Shown: positions 1 to 8,095, counted from the stretch's first letter. The stretch is 16,443 nucleotides of DNA from an uncultured Prevotellaceae bacterium (GCA_947254205.1 CAMYCE010000044.1:1-16443); one strand, 5' to 3'. The notes: a model not told the origin generated them from the sequence alone. Numbers and translations are program-made.

Positions 1-1
1 G

Positions 2-118
2 AGCGTGAAATATGTAAACATAGCAGGCATGGAGAGCGACAAGCCCTTTGCCGGGTTGAACATCGTGGTCACCACCCGTGCCGATGGCTCGCGCCACGCC
101 ACAAAACAGCAATTCTAA
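2..118 (+). CDS. C-terminal tail of a probable secreted protein (5' end outside window)
   Basis: This frame is open from the window edge to a TAA at 116-118 and gives 38 residues beginning SVKYVNIAGM. The tail has the pattern of short C-terminal extensions on exported Bacteroidales proteins: a YVNIAGM strand, a PFAGLNIVV strand, then a DGSRHATK turn. That resembles type IX secretion-like sorting tails, in which G-[LIV]-[NY]-I-V-V is followed by a charged turn and a Lys. The main domain lies upstream, so function cannot be given. A hairpin follows within about 35 nt, which fits the end of a transcription unit. It could instead be the last strand pair of an ordinary beta-sandwich domain. Confidence 0.6.
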   Translation, partial: SVKYVNIAGMESDKPFAGLNIVVTTRADGSRHATKQQF

Positions 119-150
119 AAGGAAAAAGGAGATAATTTTTTCATTATTAG

Positions 151-194
151 GCGGTTTCACCTTGCGCTTTATGTGAAAGTGATGGTGAAACCGC
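151..194 (+). terminator. Hairpin, probable terminator of the upstream gene
   Basis: A perfect 11-bp stem pairs 151-161 (GCGGTTTCACC) with 184-194. The loop can fold again, with CGCTTT at 165-170 pairing with AAAGTG at 176-181 (one G-T pair). The sequence after the stem is only moderately T-rich (TTTGTGTTGTTG). It lies about 33 nt after the upstream stop codon and about 145 nt before the next gene, which suits a terminator. Confidence 0.6.
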
Positions 195-278
195 TTTGTG
201 TTGTTGTCAAGTTTTGGTTGTGTGGAGGGTTGCAACTAAATTTAACCCATTTTTCTTTATGATTGTTGATGATATGAG

Positions 279-286
279 TATATTTG
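279..286 (+). promoter_or_regulatory. Bacteroidetes -7 element for the GSCFA-led operon
   Basis: TATATTTG matches the TAnnTTTG -7 consensus of the primary Bacteroidetes sigma factor. It is 53 nt upstream of the ATG at 340 and downstream of the hairpin, so it is placed to drive the five-gene run. No good TTTG -33 element was seen at the usual spacing. Confidence 0.45.
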
Positions 287-339
287 TAGGTTAATAATTG
301 CGCTTTGATGAGGCTTGCAACAATAACAACACTTGAATT

Positions 340-1314
340 ATGGATTTTCGCACCACACTACGCACTACCGACAATCTTGGAGTCATGCACCATGCCGATG
401 CCATGATGATGCTTGGCTCTTGCTTTAGCGACAACATTGGGGGCAAGTTGCGGGGGGCTATGATGAATGTTGCAATCAACCCTTTTGGTGCTCTCTACAA
501 CCCCTATAGCATAGCCTCGAGCGTGGAGCGCATCATTGCCAATGAGCCGGTGCGCGGACTCGACTTGTTTCAGGGTAGTGGCGTGTGGAATAGCTATGAC
601 TTTCACTCGCGCCACTCGCTTGCCGACAAAGATGTGACCTTGAGGCGCATGAATGAGCACATAGCCATGGCTCATGCCCACCTCAAGCAGTGCCAAACTC
701 TTGTGGTGACGCTGGGCACGGCTGTTGTGTATAGGCTCAAAGACGACGGCAGGGTGGTGGCCAATTGCCACAAGGTGCCTCAGCACCATTTCACGCGCCT
801 CATGGCCGGCGTGGAGCAAATTGCCGGCGTGCTCGTGACCATGCTTGAGCAGTTACACGCTTTCAACCCTCAACTCAGGGTGCTCTTCACGGTGAGCCCC
901 ATTAGGCATATTGCCGATGGGCTTGAAATGAACTCGTTGAGCAAGGCATCGTTGCGAGTGGCTGTGTCGCAGGCGATAACGAAGCATGGCGACTATGCAA
1001 GCTATTTCCCCTCCTATGAAATTATGCTCGACGACTTGCGCGACTATCGCTTCTATGCCCCCGACATGGTGCACCCCAGTGAGGTGGCCATTGAGTATAT
1101 TTGGCAGGCTTTTCAGGCTTCCTACTTCGACGATGCCTCGTGCCAAGCCATTGCGCGATGTGAGCGCGTGATGAAACGTCTCAAGCATCGCCCCATGAGC
1201 AGCAACCGCGAGGTGGTGGAGCGTTTTAATGCCGACACGCGCGCTGTGGTGCAAAATCTCGTGAAGGAGTATCCCTATATAGCTCAAATTAAAGAAATCA
1301 ACAATCTATTGTAG
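340..1314 (+). CDS. GSCFA domain protein
   Basis: The protein has 324 residues and spans essentially the whole family length. The name-giving block is GSCF at residues 26-29, in LGSCFSDNIG. Other conserved-looking blocks follow: NCHKVP near 142-147, TVSPIRH at 184-190, and YAPDMVHPS at 239-247, whose D-x-x-H would be the last block of an SGNH/GDSL-like hydrolase fold. The family's role is not well established; a hydrolase or esterase acting on cell-envelope material is an inference from the fold and the neighbourhood. No signal peptide is visible, so it is probably cytoplasmic. It stops 5 nt before the MurF-Alr start, so the two are very likely cotranscribed and coupled, and the pairing points to a cell-wall context. 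The ATG at 340 is preceded by an A-rich stretch without a Shine-Dalgarno sequence, as is usual in this phylum. Confidence 0.88.
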   Translation: MDFRTTLRTTDNLGVMHHADAMMMLGSCFSDNIGGKLRGAMMNVAINPFGALYNPYSIASSVERIIANEPVRGLDLFQGSGVWNSYDFHSRHSLADKDVTLRRMNEHIAMAHAHLKQCQTLVVTLGTAVVYRLKDDGRVVANCHKVPQHHFTRLMAGVEQIAGVLVTMLEQLHAFNPQLRVLFTVSPIRHIADGLEMNSLSKASLRVAVSQAITKHGDYASYFPSYEIMLDDLRDYRFYAPDMVHPSEVAIEYIWQAFQASYFDDASCQAIARCERVMKRLKHRPMSSNREVVERFNADTRAVVQNLVKEYPYIAQIKEINNLL

Positions 1315-1319
1315 GATTC

Positions 1320-3806
1320 ATGAAATATTCGATAACTGAAATAGCCGACATTCTCCACATCAAGGAGAAGCAATTGTGCAACAGTGAGGCTGTGGTGAGC
1401 CAATTGTTGACCGACTCTCGCTCGCTCAACGATGCCCTTGAAACCTTGTTTTTTGCGATTAAGACCAAGCAAAACGATGGTCACAACTACATTGCCCGGC
1501 TCTATGATCAAGGAGTGCGCAACTTTGTGGTTGAGCGTTGCGATGGCATGGGGCAAGCGATGAGCGATGCCAATTTTCTTGTGGTGGGCAACAGCCTTGA
1601 AGCCTTGCAGGCCATTGCCACGAGCCACCGTCGCCGCTTCCACATTCCGGTGATAGGCATCACGGGGAGCCGTGGCAAAACCACGGTGAAGGAGTGGCTC
1701 AATCAGCTGTTGCGCGACGACTATAAAATTGTGCGCTCGCCACGCAGCTACAATTCGCAGATTGGTGTGCCCCTCTCGCTTTGGGAAATTGACGACAACA
1801 CACAACTCGCTATCATCGAGGCAGGCATCTCAACCACAGGCGAGATGGTGAACCTGCAAGCCATGATAAGACCCACGATAGGGGTGATTACCAACATAGG
1901 CGAGGAGCACAACGAGGGCTTCGCATCGATGGCCGAGAAGGCACAAGAAAAGGCAAAAATTCTCACCAGTTGCGAGTGCATTGTCTATTGCCAAGACGCC
2001 CCCTTGGTCACGGCCACAATCAAGCCCTTGCTCGATGTTGATGTGGCAAGCGAGGTGGCTTGGACACAATATGGCGACGGTGGCGTGTTGCACATCGTGC
2101 ACACGGCAAGAACCGAGAAAACAACGGTGCTCACCTATGAATATGAGGGAGAGAGTCACGAGCTGGAGGTGCCCTTTGTTAATGATAGAGATATTGAAAA
2201 TGTGGTCAACTGCCTTGCTGTGTTGCTCTACTTGAAAATACCGGTTGAGGTGATAGCCCGGCGCATGAAGATGCTCACGCCCGTGGGCACACGCATCAAT
2301 GTGATTGAGGGAGTGAACAACTGCACCATTATTGCCGATGGCTACACCAGCGACTACAACTCGTTGCCTCTTGCCCTTGAGTTTATGTTGAGGCGAAGCA
2401 ATAGCAACCGAGCCAACACCGTGATATTGAGCGACCTCATGACCGAGGCCTTTGATGCCGACGAACTTTACATCAGGGTGAGCGAGTTGCTCAAGTCTAA
2501 ACACATCAGGCACTTTGTGGGCATTGGCCCGGGAATGTGTCGCTATGGCCGTTATTTTGCAGGGTTGAATAGTCGTTTTTTTGAATCAACCCACGAGTTT
2601 CTCGACAAGATGTCGCAGGGCGATTTTGACGATGAAACCATACTGGTGAAAGGTTCGCCCGACTTTGAATTTGACCAAATTCTCGACATGCTTGAGGCCA
2701 AGCAACACCAAACCGTCGAAGAAATCGACCTCAATGCTCTGGCTCACAATTTCACCTTCTTTAAATCGTTGATTAAGCCCACAACCCAAACTGTGGCTAT
2801 GGTCAAGGCCGGTGGCTATGGCACAGGTTCCTATGAAATTGCCAAGACCTTGCAAGACCGTGGAGCCGACTATTTGGCTGTGGCTGTGCAAGACGAGGGT
2901 GTCGACTTGCGCAAGGCAGGCATCACCATGCCCATCATTGTGCTCAACCCCAGCGTGGTCAACTATAAGTCGATGTTTCTTCACCGGCTTGAGCCCGAGG
3001 TTTATAGTCTCGAAGAGTGCCGTGAGCTCATTAAAGAGGGATCAAAATATGGTGCCCACGGGTTTCCTGTGCATCTCAAGCTCGACACGGGCATGCACCG
3101 CTTGGGCTTCACGCGCGAGCAGTTGCCCGAGGTCATCGACTTGTTGCGTGGGCAAGACGTGCTCAAGGTGTCAAGCGTGTTTTCTCACTTGTGTGTGGCC
3201 GACGACCCAAGTCAAGACGACTACACCATGAGCCAATTTGAGTGTTTTGAAGCATGTGCCGAGATGGTGCAGGCCTCATTTAGCCACCACATCACACGCC
3301 ACATTCTCAACACCACGGGCATTGTGCGCTTCCCCAAGCACCAATACGACATGGTGCGCATTGGCATTGGGCTTTATGGCATTAAAACCATGCACGACGG
3401 CTCGGAAGACGCCCTGTGGCCGGTGAGTGCCTTGCACTCGGTGGTGATTTCCCTCAAGGAGTGGAAAGCCGGCACTACCATTGGTTATGGTCGCAAAGGG
3501 GTGCTTGCCCGCGACTCACGCATAGCCACTGTCACCATTGGCTATGCCGATGGCTATGATCGCCACTATGGCAACGGCAATGCCCATGTGTGCATCAATG
3601 GCACGCTGTGTCCCACGGTGGGCAACGTGTGCATGGACGCTGTCATGGTCGATGTCACCGATGCCCGGTGCAAAGTGGGCGACTTGGTTGAAATATTTGG
3701 CGAGCACATTCCCATTGAGCGGTTGAGCGAAGCACGCGACACCATTCCCTATGAGATTTTAACGAGTGTGTCGCCACGAGTGAAGCGAGTGTATTATCGC
3801 GAATAG
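1320..3806 (+). CDS. Bifunctional UDP-MurNAc-tripeptide:D-Ala-D-Ala ligase / alanine racemase (MurF-Alr fusion)
   Basis: This 828-residue protein joins two cytoplasmic enzymes of peptidoglycan precursor synthesis. Residues 1 to about 460 are a Mur ligase. The ATP-binding loop GITGSRGKTT is at 113-122, followed by the ligase core (IEAGISTTGEM, TNIGEEHNEGF) and a C-terminal domain ending around GSPDFEFDQ (445-453). This half adds D-Ala-D-Ala to the UDP-MurNAc tripeptide. Residues from about 465 are a fold-type III, PLP-dependent alanine racemase. The PLP lysine is K496 in AMVKAGGYGTG, and the likely catalytic tyrosine is Y723 in IGYGRK. IGYADGYDR and VCMDAVMVDVT follow as expected. The fusion makes both D-Ala and the ligase that uses its dipeptide, and it is common in Bacteroidetes. 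Both active sites look intact. It sits 5 nt after the GSCFA gene and 13 nt before the LRR gene. Confidence 0.96.
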   Translation: MKYSITEIADILHIKEKQLCNSEAVVSQLLTDSRSLNDALETLFFAIKTKQNDGHNYIARLYDQGVRNFVVERCDGMGQAMSDANFLVVGNSLEALQAIATSHRRRFHIPVIGITGSRGKTTVKEWLNQLLRDDYKIVRSPRSYNSQIGVPLSLWEIDDNTQLAIIEAGISTTGEMVNLQAMIRPTIGVITNIGEEHNEGFASMAEKAQEKAKILTSCECIVYCQDAPLVTATIKPLLDVDVASEVAWTQYGDGGVLHIVHTARTEKTTVLTYEYEGESHELEVPFVNDRDIENVVNCLAVLLYLKIPVEVIARRMKMLTPVGTRINVIEGVNNCTIIADGYTSDYNSLPLALEFMLRRSNSNRANTVILSDLMTEAFDADELYIRVSELLKSKHIRHFVGIGPGMCRYGRYFAGLNSRFFESTHEFLDKMSQGDFDDETILVKGSPDFEFDQILDMLEAKQHQTVEEIDLNALAHNFTFFKSLIKPTTQTVAMVKAGGYGTGSYEIAKTLQDRGADYLAVAVQDEGVDLRKAGITMPIIVLNPSVVNYKSMFLHRLEPEVYSLEECRELIKEGSKYGAHGFPVHLKLDTGMHRLGFTREQLPEVIDLLRGQDVLKVSSVFSHLCVADDPSQDDYTMSQFECFEACAEMVQASFSHHITRHILNTTGIVRFPKHQYDMVRIGIGLYGIKTMHDGSEDALWPVSALHSVVISLKEWKAGTTIGYGRKGVLARDSRIATVTIGYADGYDRHYGNGNAHVCINGTLCPTVGNVCMDAVMVDVTDARCKVGDLVEIFGEHIPIERLSEARDTIPYEILTSVSPRVKRVYYRE

Positions 3807-3819
3807 TGAAACAACGTCA

Positions 3820-4977
3820 ATGAAGTTGATAGTAATGAAAAAAACGATATTTGCATTGATATTGCCCTTGGTGGCTGTGCTTGCCTGCGCTCAGGTTTTT
3901 CAGGCAGGCAATCTCTATTATTCTATTGCCGGCGGTGAAGCGACGGTGCTGCGGGTGCCCACTCATGATAAAAAACCTTATAGTGGAACAGTGATTATTC
4001 CCAATTGGGTGTATTATGACGGAGCCAATTACCCTGTGACAGCCATTGGCGATAGTGCATTTTGGCAGTCGAAGGTGACCGAGTTGCAAGTGCCCAACTC
4101 GGTGACGCGCATAGGTGTTTCGGCCTTTGCCCATGCTCAAGACCTTGCAAGCATCACTTTGCCCTTGGGGCTTAAAACTTTGAGCACTGCAATGCTTGCA
4201 GGCACTGCGATAGTGAATGTGGCTGTGCCCGAGGGAGTCGACTCGATTGGTGGTGATGCCTTTGAGTCGTGCTCGCAACTACACACGGCACTCCTGCCTT
4301 CAACACTGGCCTATGTGGGTGCACACAGCTTCGGCAATTGTCACAATCTCTATGAACTGTATTGTGCAGCCCTCATGCCTCCGGCAACGCCCGACAGCAC
4401 TGCATTGATAGCCCCCAAAGGCGTTGATGTGGTGGTGCCCGACTATGATGCCGTCAATGCCTATCAGGACAATGCCGTGTGGGGCAATGATAGCACCTTC
4501 AGGGTGTTTCCCAACGAAGACATCTCGCTCACCATGAGTGGCAAACTTGAACACCACAACGACCACTACATGCGCTTGCGCTTGGGTGGAAATTTGGCCT
4601 ATAAGATTTATGCCGACGATGAGTTGGTGGCACTCACTGCAGCCGAGAGCTACTATGTGCCCATTCTCGATCATCGTGTCACCTATAGCATCGTGCCCAC
4701 CACCATGATGAGCGATGCCGATGTGGTGCAACTCGATATAGCTCCTGCCGCTGTCGAGAACATTGAAAAAGTGCAATCATCCGTTCCCGAAATCTATGTG
4801 CAAGATGGCTTGCTCTACATCACGGGCGACAACTATGGCAAGTGGGTGAGAGTGTACGACATGTATGGCATGCTCTACTACTCGCGCAGTGCCACCAGTG
4901 GCGAGATTATCGACTTGCCACGCAACAGGGTGTATGTGGTGATGGTGGGAAATTACGTTAAAAAAGTGTGCCTATGA
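3820..4977 (+). CDS. Secreted BspA-like leucine-rich-repeat protein with type IX-like C-terminal domain
   Basis: The protein has 385 residues. A signal peptide (KKTIFALILPLVAVLACA) ends near residue 24, and the ATG at 3835 is an equally good start. About five repeats of 22-23 residues run from V73 to about 187, with the LRR_5 pattern IGxxAFxxCxxLxxxxLPxxL, as in surface proteins of the BspA type. Residues about 200-310 are a less recognisable beta-rich region. The last 65 or so residues (VRVYDMYGMLYYS, then RVYVVMVGNYVKK) match a type IX secretion sorting domain, so the protein is probably exported and surface-attached. Such LRR proteins usually bind host or bacterial surfaces; the ligand here is unknown. 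Its stop codon overlaps the tadA start (ATGA at 4974-4977), so a surface protein is translationally tied to a tRNA-modifying enzyme. Confidence 0.85.
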   Translation: MKLIVMKKTIFALILPLVAVLACAQVFQAGNLYYSIAGGEATVLRVPTHDKKPYSGTVIIPNWVYYDGANYPVTAIGDSAFWQSKVTELQVPNSVTRIGVSAFAHAQDLASITLPLGLKTLSTAMLAGTAIVNVAVPEGVDSIGGDAFESCSQLHTALLPSTLAYVGAHSFGNCHNLYELYCAALMPPATPDSTALIAPKGVDVVVPDYDAVNAYQDNAVWGNDSTFRVFPNEDISLTMSGKLEHHNDHYMRLRLGGNLAYKIYADDELVALTAAESYYVPILDHRVTYSIVPTTMMSDADVVQLDIAPAAVENIEKVQSSVPEIYVQDGLLYITGDNYGKWVRVYDMYGMLYYSRSATSGEIIDLPRNRVYVVMVGNYVKKVCL

Positions 4978-5417
4978 TCACTGCCGACGATGAAAAATTC
5001 ATGCGCCTTGCCCTGCAAGAGGCAAGAGCAGCCATGGAGCGCGACGAGGTGCCCATTGGAGCAGTGATTGTGGGAGCCGGACGCGTGATTGGACGTGGGC
5101 ACAATCTCACCGAAACGCTCACCGATGTCACGGCACATGCCGAGATGCAAGCCATCACTGCGGCTTCGAGCCATTATTTGGGAGGTAAATATCTGAAAGG
5201 TTGCACAATCTATGTGACTGTTGAACCTTGCCTCATGTGTGCAGGCGCCTTGGGGTGGAGCCAAATATCGCGCATTGTCTATGGCTGTGAAGATGCCAAG
5301 CGTGGTTATCACACTTTTTGCGACCGGCCATTCCACAAGAAAACCATAGTTGAGGGGGGAGTGCTTGCACAAGAATGTGCCCAACTTATGCAAGATTTTT
5401 TTAAAGAAAAACGCTAA
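4974..5417 (+). CDS. tadA: tRNA-specific adenosine deaminase TadA
   Basis: The 147-residue protein is a single cytidine deaminase-like domain of normal TadA length. It deaminates A34 to inosine in tRNA-Arg(ACG) so that one anticodon reads CGU, CGC and CGA. The zinc site is complete: H55-A56-E57 (TAHAEM, with E57 as proton shuttle) and P85-C86-x-x-C89 in VEPCLMCAGAL. The DAKRGY segment after it is also typical of TadA and argues against a guanine or cytosine deaminase. The start was taken as the ATG at 4974, which overlaps the previous stop codon (ATGA); a GTG two codons upstream (4968) is possible but less likely. The secreted esterase gene follows after 10 nt. Confidence 0.93.
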   Translation: MITADDEKFMRLALQEARAAMERDEVPIGAVIVGAGRVIGRGHNLTETLTDVTAHAEMQAITAASSHYLGGKYLKGCTIYVTVEPCLMCAGALGWSQISRIVYGCEDAKRGYHTFCDRPFHKKTIVEGGVLAQECAQLMQDFFKEKR

Positions 5418-5427
5418 ATGATTGAAA

Positions 5428-6363
5428 ATGAAGAATAAGACGATTAGAAAATGCCTATTGGCTTTAACGCTATTGTTGGGAGGGGGCATGTTGCCGATAG
5501 TGCAAGCCCAGCCTCAAAACATCACAACCCGGTTGCCTCGCCAATATCGAGCACAAACCGACACTATTGAGGTGCAAAGCCAAAAAATGCAACGCGCTAT
5601 CAAAAACGTGGTGGTGGTGCCATCGCAATACTATGAGGGTCCACAAGATCAGCAATATCCTGTGCTCTACCTGCTACATGGTGCTGGTGGAGCCTATGAC
5701 AACTGGAGCAAAAAAGCCAATCTCGAGTTGATAGCCAATCGCTATGGCATGATTATCGTGTGTCCCGACGGGCAAGATAGCTGGTATTTTGACTCACCCA
5801 TCGACCCTGCCATGCAATTTGAAACCTATGTGTCGAGCGAACTTGTGAGCTATGTCGACAGTCATTATCGCACCTTTAATAGTCGCCACATGCGAGCCAT
5901 CACAGGCTTGAGCATGGGCGGGCATGGAGCCTTGTGGCTGGCATTTCGTCACCCGCAAGTGTTTGGGTCGTGTGGTAGCATGAGTGGAGGTGTCGACATT
6001 AGTCGCTTTCCGGGCAAGTGGAACATTGCCAAGCGACTGGGCGACTATCAAAGCAACCATGAGGTGTGGAAACAACACACGGTGGTGAGCCTTGTGCCCA
6101 CAATAAAATCGGGACAAAACATCGCAATCGACGAGGGAAGCGAAGATTTCTTCTATGAGGTGAATTGCAACCTTCATGAGTTGCTCATGAAGCACAAAAT
6201 AGCGCATGAGTTCACTATCAGGCCCGGCGGGCACACTTGGGCCTATTGGGTGAATGCACTCGACTATCAAGCCTTGTTTTTTGATAAAGCTTTTAAAAAA
6301 GGCTATGCAAACATGCTCGATGAGCAACAGCAACGTGCTGTGCCCGAAAAAGGCTCTGAATAA
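5428..6363 (+). CDS. Secreted alpha/beta-hydrolase esterase (esterase D / antigen 85-type family)
   Basis: The protein has 311 residues from the ATG at 5428. A signal peptide of about 27 residues (LLALTLLLGGG, then VQA before QPQ) suggests a periplasmic or exported enzyme. The oxyanion-hole segment is YLLHGAGGAYDNW. The nucleophile elbow GLSMGGHG holds S162, the likely acid is in DEGSEDFF (235-242), and the catalytic histidine is H269 in PGGHTWAYW. This is the usual order for PF00756 esterases, which include S-formylglutathione hydrolases, acetyl-xylan and feruloyl esterases, and mycolyltransferases. The substrate cannot be read from the sequence; an acylated polysaccharide or glycan is plausible in a gut Bacteroidales. 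A TTG at 5422 could also start it, but the ATG gives a cleaner signal peptide. It is the last gene of the run, 10 nt after tadA. Confidence 0.88.
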   Translation: MKNKTIRKCLLALTLLLGGGMLPIVQAQPQNITTRLPRQYRAQTDTIEVQSQKMQRAIKNVVVVPSQYYEGPQDQQYPVLYLLHGAGGAYDNWSKKANLELIANRYGMIIVCPDGQDSWYFDSPIDPAMQFETYVSSELVSYVDSHYRTFNSRHMRAITGLSMGGHGALWLAFRHPQVFGSCGSMSGGVDISRFPGKWNIAKRLGDYQSNHEVWKQHTVVSLVPTIKSGQNIAIDEGSEDFFYEVNCNLHELLMKHKIAHEFTIRPGGHTWAYWVNALDYQALFFDKAFKKGYANMLDEQQQRAVPEKGSE

Positions 6364-6397
6364 TAGGACGATAACATTTTGCTATAAAGCCTAAAGA

Positions 6398-6432
6398 AAT
6401 ATTGGGGCTCCTTCCTTTGGAATCCCAATATT
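6398..6432 (+). terminator. Inverted repeat after the esterase, overlapping the ansA promoter
   Basis: A perfect 9-bp stem, AATATTGGG at 6398-6406 and CCCAATATT at 6424-6432, has a 17-nt loop and is followed by TATTATTATC. It lies 35 nt past the esterase stop and fits a terminator for the upstream operon. It encloses the -33 element of the next promoter, so it could also be a repressor site. Confidence 0.5.
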
Positions 6433-6445
6433 ATTATTATCTTTG
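6416..6445 (+). promoter_or_regulatory. Promoter of the asparaginase gene
   Basis: TTTG at 6416-6419 and TATCTTTG at 6438-6445 match the Bacteroidetes -33 (TTTG) and -7 (TAnnTTTG) elements with an 18-nt spacer. Transcription would start near 6452, about 30 nt before the ATG at 6484. Confidence 0.65.
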
Positions 6446-6483
6446 CGACATAAACTAACAATTTGCCAATTTAAAATTAGAGC

Positions 6484-7521
6484 ATGGAAAATAAACGCCC
6501 ACAACTACTCATCATCTACACCGGTGGTACGATTGGCATGATGGAAAATCCTGTCGATCACACGTTGCACCCTTTTGATTTCACGCATCTCATCGATAAT
6601 GTCCCCAAAATCAAGATGCTTGATTATGATATTGATAACATTCAGTTTGACCCGCCCATTGATAGTAGCAACATGAGTCCCAGCCATTGGAGCGATATTG
6701 CGCGTGCTATCGAGGACAACTACGACAAGTATGATGGATTTGTGGTGTTGCATGGCACCGATACTATGGCATTCACTGCTTCGGCTTTGAGTTTCATGCT
6801 TGAAAACTTGTGCAAACCCGTGATTATCACTGGCTCGCAACTGCCCATTGGCGAAGTGCGCACCGATGGCGAGGAAAATCTCATCACAGCCCTTCAAGTG
6901 GCGGCTGCGGTCGACAAAAATGGCGATCCCATGGTGCGTGAAGTGGCCATTCTCTTTGAAAACTACTTGTGGCGAGGCAATCGCAGCACCAAGATGAGTG
7001 CCGATAATTTCAATGCATTCAAGAGCAACAATTATCCCGAATTGGCCAAAATTGGGTTGGGCATCTCGTTTCGCGAAGACGCACTCTATCGTGTGCCTTC
7101 AAAACGTCCCCTCAAGGTGCGCTACAACATGGATCCCAACGTGATGTTTTTGGAGCTGAATCCGGGCATGACTCCCAGCACGCTCAAGTATCTACTCAAC
7201 ACCCCCGACATGAAGGGCATTGTGCTCAAAACCTATGGTGCCGGCAATAGCCCCAGCGAGCCCTGGTTCTTGTCGCTCATCAAAGAGGCCAACGAGCGTG
7301 GTCTTGTGATTATCAATGTCACGCAGTGTGTGAATGGAGGTGTCAACGACAAGCTCTATGAAACGGGCAACCGTCTCACTCAAGCAGGGGTGATAAGTGG
7401 CCACGACATCACAAGCGAGGCCGCCATCACCAAGCTCATGTATCTCTTTGGGTTGGGACTTGCTCCCCACAATGTGAAGACCTACATGAACAACGCCTTG
7501 TGTGGCGAGGTGAGCATCTAA
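6484..7521 (+). CDS. ansA: Type I L-asparaginase
   Basis: This 345-residue cytoplasmic enzyme hydrolyses L-asparagine to aspartate and ammonia. The first catalytic threonine is in IYTGGTIG (T13 by position, with GGTIG at 14-18). The second is in LHGTDTMA (H90-G91-T92-D93), where T92 and D93 are active-site residues. The active-site lysine is K170 in RGNRSTKMSADNFNAF, as in the cytoplasmic AnsA type. ITGSQLPIGEVRTDGEENL between them is also conserved. There is no signal peptide, which separates it from periplasmic type II enzymes. Length is normal. It has its own promoter and is not part of the upstream operon by spacing (120 nt). It ends 13 nt before the convergent rsmD stop codon. Confidence 0.93.
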   Translation: MENKRPQLLIIYTGGTIGMMENPVDHTLHPFDFTHLIDNVPKIKMLDYDIDNIQFDPPIDSSNMSPSHWSDIARAIEDNYDKYDGFVVLHGTDTMAFTASALSFMLENLCKPVIITGSQLPIGEVRTDGEENLITALQVAAAVDKNGDPMVREVAILFENYLWRGNRSTKMSADNFNAFKSNNYPELAKIGLGISFREDALYRVPSKRPLKVRYNMDPNVMFLELNPGMTPSTLKYLLNTPDMKGIVLKTYGAGNSPSEPWFLSLIKEANERGLVIINVTQCVNGGVNDKLYETGNRLTQAGVISGHDITSEAAITKLMYLFGLGLAPHNVKTYMNNALCGEVSI

Positions 7522-7534
7522 CAACAACAATTAT

Positions 7535-8095
7535 CTATAACAACTCTGTTGAAGTGGGCTTTTCTATTTTGAAAATAGAAAAGTTCACTTTTCCATACAC
7601 CCGCTGCTGGACGAAACCGGGCAGTGAGGCAAAGTTGTGGGCTTTGCTGTGCTCGACAATCACGATAGTGCCCTGCTTGAGCATACTCGACTGCAAAATT
7701 TTTTCGGGCACTTCGGCAAAATTGGGCAAATCATAGGGAGGGTCGGCAAAGATGAGGTCGAATTGTTGCTTGCAGGTGGCGATGAACTTAAACACATCGC
7801 CCTTAATGGGGAAAATGTTGCTGTCGGCCAGTTCTTTTTTCACCTTGTTGATGAAATTGTATTGCGTGCTTGCTTTTTCAACGCAAGTGACAGTGGCACA
7901 GCCACGCGACAAAAATTCAAAACTCACGGCACCCGTGCCGGCAAAGAGATCGAGGGCAGTGAGCCCATCAAAATCGACAAAATTTTCAAGCACATTAAAG
8001 ATGTTTTCACGTGCCATGTCGGTGGTGGGGCGTGCTGTGATGTTGGTGGGCACTTGAAAACGTCGCCGCCCATATTTTCCGCTAATTATTCGCAT
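7535..8095 (-). CDS. rsmD: 16S rRNA (guanine966-N2)-methyltransferase RsmD
   Basis: This 186-residue Rossmann-fold, SAM-dependent methyltransferase modifies G966 of 16S rRNA in the small ribosomal subunit. RPTTDMARENIFN (22-34) is the family's N-terminal signature. The SAM-binding motif I is ALDLFAGTGAVSFE (47-60), the acidic end of strand 2 is VEK (72-74), and the catalytic DPPY is D118-Y121. Length is normal. Its start overlaps the end of the DUF3822 gene by 10 nt (8086-8095), so the two are coupled, a pairing frequent in Bacteroidetes. Its last codons contain a long palindrome that also constrains the C-terminus (FSIFKIEKPTSTELL). Confidence 0.93.
   Translation of the reverse strand: MRIISGKYGRRRFQVPTNITARPTTDMARENIFNVLENFVDFDGLTALDLFAGTGAVSFEFLSRGCATVTCVEKASTQYNFINKVKKELADSNIFPIKGDVFKFIATCKQQFDLIFADPPYDLPNFAEVPEKILQSSMLKQGTIVIVEHSKAHNFASLPGFVQQRVYGKVNFSIFKIEKPTSTELL
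7552..7590. terminator. Long palindrome inside the 3' end of rsmD; likely shared terminator for ansA and rsmD
   Basis: A perfect 12-bp core pairs 7559-7570 (CTTTTCTATTTT) with 7572-7583 around a single central base. In the plus-strand RNA it continues through two G-U pairs and five more Watson-Crick pairs out to 7552/7590. In the minus-strand RNA the two G-U pairs become mismatches. The stem lies 30 nt past the ansA stop and within the last codons of rsmD. No clean U-tract follows on either strand. Confidence 0.6.

Noticed and set aside
1830..2513. 227-codon open frame on the minus strand opposite murF-alr
   Set aside because: It is His/Gly/Val-rich, matches no family I know, and lies wholly inside an intact enzyme gene, so it is a coding-strand shadow.
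4968..4973. GTG start for tadA two codons upstream
   Set aside because: The ATG at 4974 forms the usual ATGA overlap with the preceding stop codon and matches the usual TadA N-terminus.
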